DNA of 64,000 nucleotides from Jannaschia faecimaris. Its GTDB lineage: Bacteria; Pseudomonadota; Alphaproteobacteria; Rhodobacterales; Rhodobacteraceae. Position numbers and translations under genes: made by a program. Shown here piece by piece: positions 63,004-64,000 of this stretch (the stretch's first letter is position 1; the number at the start of each line of letters is the position of its first letter). Below the pieces are notes generated by a model. It was not told where the DNA came from and did not search any database. It saw nothing but the letters and a program-made list of their open reading frames with translations. The DNA lies in assembly GCF_900107415.1 (NCBI RefSeq), contig NZ_FNPX01000006.1, positions 124,001-188,000 on the forward strand. Direction: 5' to 3'.

Positions 63004-63528
63004 TCAGTTCGCCTGTGCCGCCTCGATCGCAGGCAGGATCGTATCGTTCATCACCGACACCGTGATCGGCCCGGCGAAACGCAGGCGGACGATGCCGTCC
63101 CCATCGATCACGAAAGTCTCGGGGAAGCCTGTCACGCCCCAATCTATCGCCACACGGCCCCCGTCGACACCGATGGCCGCATAAGGATCGCCAAGTTCTT
63201 CCAGGAACTTTATCGCATTCGCCGGCTGATCCTTGTGGTTTACGCCATAGACTGGAACGACCTCTGAGAGGGTCTCAATCTGCGGATGCTCTACCCGACA
63301 GGGCACGCACCAGCTGGCCCAGAAGTTGACGAGCTTGACCTCTCGATCCGACATGAGGTCGGCGGGCAACGGGGTGCGGGTCGGCAATTCCGTGGTGTTT
63401 AGCGCGGGCGCTTCCTGCCCGATGAATGCTGATGGCAGGTCGTCAGGGTTGTCACGGAAAAGGCCGGACAGAAAGAACCCGGCGAGTAATGCGAACAGTG
63501 CGACGGGAACAAGGGCAAGCCATCTCAT
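63004..63528 (-). CDS. ccmG: Cytochrome c maturation thioredoxin CcmG/DsbE
   Basis: Periplasmic membrane-anchored thioredoxin that reduces apocytochrome c before heme attachment. The 174 residues show an N-terminal anchor (MRWLALVPVALFALLAGFFLSG), the active-site WCVPC in NFWASWCVPCRVEHPQIETL (about residues 73-77), and VYGVNHKDQP and GVTGFPETFVIDGDG, which are typical of CcmG. The start overlaps the ccmD stop (ATGA). Confidence 0.94.
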   Translation of the reverse strand: MRWLALVPVALFALLAGFFLSGLFRDNPDDLPSAFIGQEAPALNTTELPTRTPLPADLMSDREVKLVNFWASWCVPCRVEHPQIETLSEVVPVYGVNHKDQPANAIKFLEELGDPYAAIGVDGGRVAIDWGVTGFPETFVIDGDGIVRLRFAGPITVSVMNDTILPAIEAAQAN

Positions 63529-63659
63529 TTCTCGGCCGCCTTCAGCCGCCGCCCGATCGCGCGCGCGGCAAGGACGCTCTGCGCCACCAGCCCGATGATC
63601 AGCATGGCGGAAAGTGCATAGGCCATCAGGATGTCGAAGGCATAGGGACCAAGATTCAT
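63525..63659 (-). CDS. ccmD: Heme exporter protein CcmD
   Basis: Tiny membrane protein of 44 residues: NLGPYAFDILMAYALSAMLIIGLVAQSVLA, then a basic ARAIGRRLKAAEK end. It is one membrane helix with a cytoplasmic basic tail, the CcmD layout. It helps release holo-CcmE from the CcmABC exporter. The start and stop overlap ccmC and ccmG in ATGA junctions. Confidence 0.9.
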   Translation of the reverse strand: MNLGPYAFDILMAYALSAMLIIGLVAQSVLAARAIGRRLKAAEK

Positions 63660-64000
63660 GCAAGACGCTCCTTCGCGGTCAGGGTTTGCAGGCGGCGGCG
63701 GCGTATTTCGGTACGGGTGCGCAGCAAGACAAGAGCCACGAACAGGCACACGAAGCCGGCGATGCTCAGGACCAACGGCTGCCAGAAGACGTCGGATATG
63801 TTCTCCTCCGCATCCAGCGACAGCGACGCCCCTTGGTGCAGTCCCTGGCTCCAGAATTGAGCGGCATAACGGGACAGGACGGCAAAGACCGTGCCGACAA
63901 GGCACAGGATCGCGGTAAGATCGGCGGCGGCGTCCGGCTCCTCGATGGCGGACCAGAGCGCGATATAGCCTAGGTAGAACAGCCCGAGTATCAGGAACGA
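63656..64000 (-). CDS. ccmC: Heme exporter protein CcmC, C-terminal part
   Basis: The minus strand is open from the right window edge to a TGA at 63656-63658. It encodes about 114 residues of the CcmC C-terminus: hydrophobic LFYLGYIALWSAIEE, a membrane segment LTAILCLVGTVFAVLSRYA, then FWSQGLHQGASLSL. That last segment corresponds to the family WWNTLHQxAS (here FW in place of WW). A final membrane segment and the basic RTRTEIRRRRLQTL tail follow. The N-terminal WWD heme-binding motif lies outside the window. CcmC loads heme onto CcmE. Confidence 0.88.
   Translation of the reverse strand, partial: SFLILGLFYLGYIALWSAIEEPDAAADLTAILCLVGTVFAVLSRYAAQFWSQGLHQGASLSLDAEENISDVFWQPLVLSIAGFVCLFVALVLLRTRTEIRRRRLQTLTAKERLA

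Overview
The window is a stretch of GC-rich chromosome from an alphaproteobacterium, most likely a Rhodobacteraceae (Roseobacter-group) member. The inference rests on gene content and order: lptF-lptG-lptD-surA-pdxA facing pepA-holC; erpA facing dgt-argS-SPOR-nagZ-scpA-scpB; DUF177-rpmF-plsX-fabH-ihfA-merR-tRNA-Pro; the long double-domain dCTP deaminase; DUF4167, DUF6314, DUF1194 and DUF3445 proteins; and a ccmC-ccmD-ccmG run. No phage, IS element, CRISPR array or rRNA was seen.

Layout. 1-5.4 kb: a membrane-protein start running off the left edge, purB, a DUF6314 protein, a small secreted protein, the release-factor pair prfA-prmC and a DUF4167 RNA-binding-like protein. 5.4-16 kb: rsmA, an inserted tetR/membrane-protein pair with a palindromic operator, then the outer-membrane operon lptFGD-surA-pdxA and the divergent pepA-holC. 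16-18.5 kb: an AT-richer accessory patch with a MarR regulator, DoxX, a frameshifted glutathione S-transferase and a lipoprotein. 18.5-30.9 kb: a retropepsin-like protease, MarC, ABC-F, ndk, MATE, erpA, dgt, argS, a SPOR protein, nagZ, scpA and scpB. 30.8-36.1 kb: a TVP38-type membrane protein, DUF2478, the 5-oxoprolinase genes pxpBCA, an SseB-like protein and a uracil-DNA-glycosylase-like protein.

36.1-37.5 kb is a gene-poor, decaying stretch with one orphan reading frame and a frameshifted DUF1963 remnant. It ends at a CIRCE element in front of groES-groL. 39.5-46.3 kb holds a MarR/monooxygenase pair with its own palindrome, nhaA, a KpsT/KpsE-like polysaccharide-export pair without a visible permease, a BON-MscS channel and a DUF3445 heme protein. 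46.3-52 kb holds dcd, tRNA-Pro, merR, ihfA, the fatty-acid/phospholipid genes fabH-plsX, rpmF and DUF177. 52-58 kb holds bamE, a cupin gene interrupted by two in-frame stops, msrB, an OlsB-like acyltransferase, a second ABC-F protein and several exported proteins. 58-64 kb holds a trypsin-like protein overlapping the end of parE, parE, a pilin-anchored beta-sandwich protein, galE, and ccmG-ccmD-ccmC running off the right edge.

Most of the window is housekeeping: translation termination, envelope biogenesis, nucleotide metabolism, protein folding and cytochrome maturation. The parts most worth a second look are the cupin gene with two in-frame stops, the accessory protease coupled to parE, the pilin-anchored secreted domain, and the regulator/operator pairs at 6.8, 16.6 and 40.3 kb. 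I found no clear multi-gene system that is undescribed.
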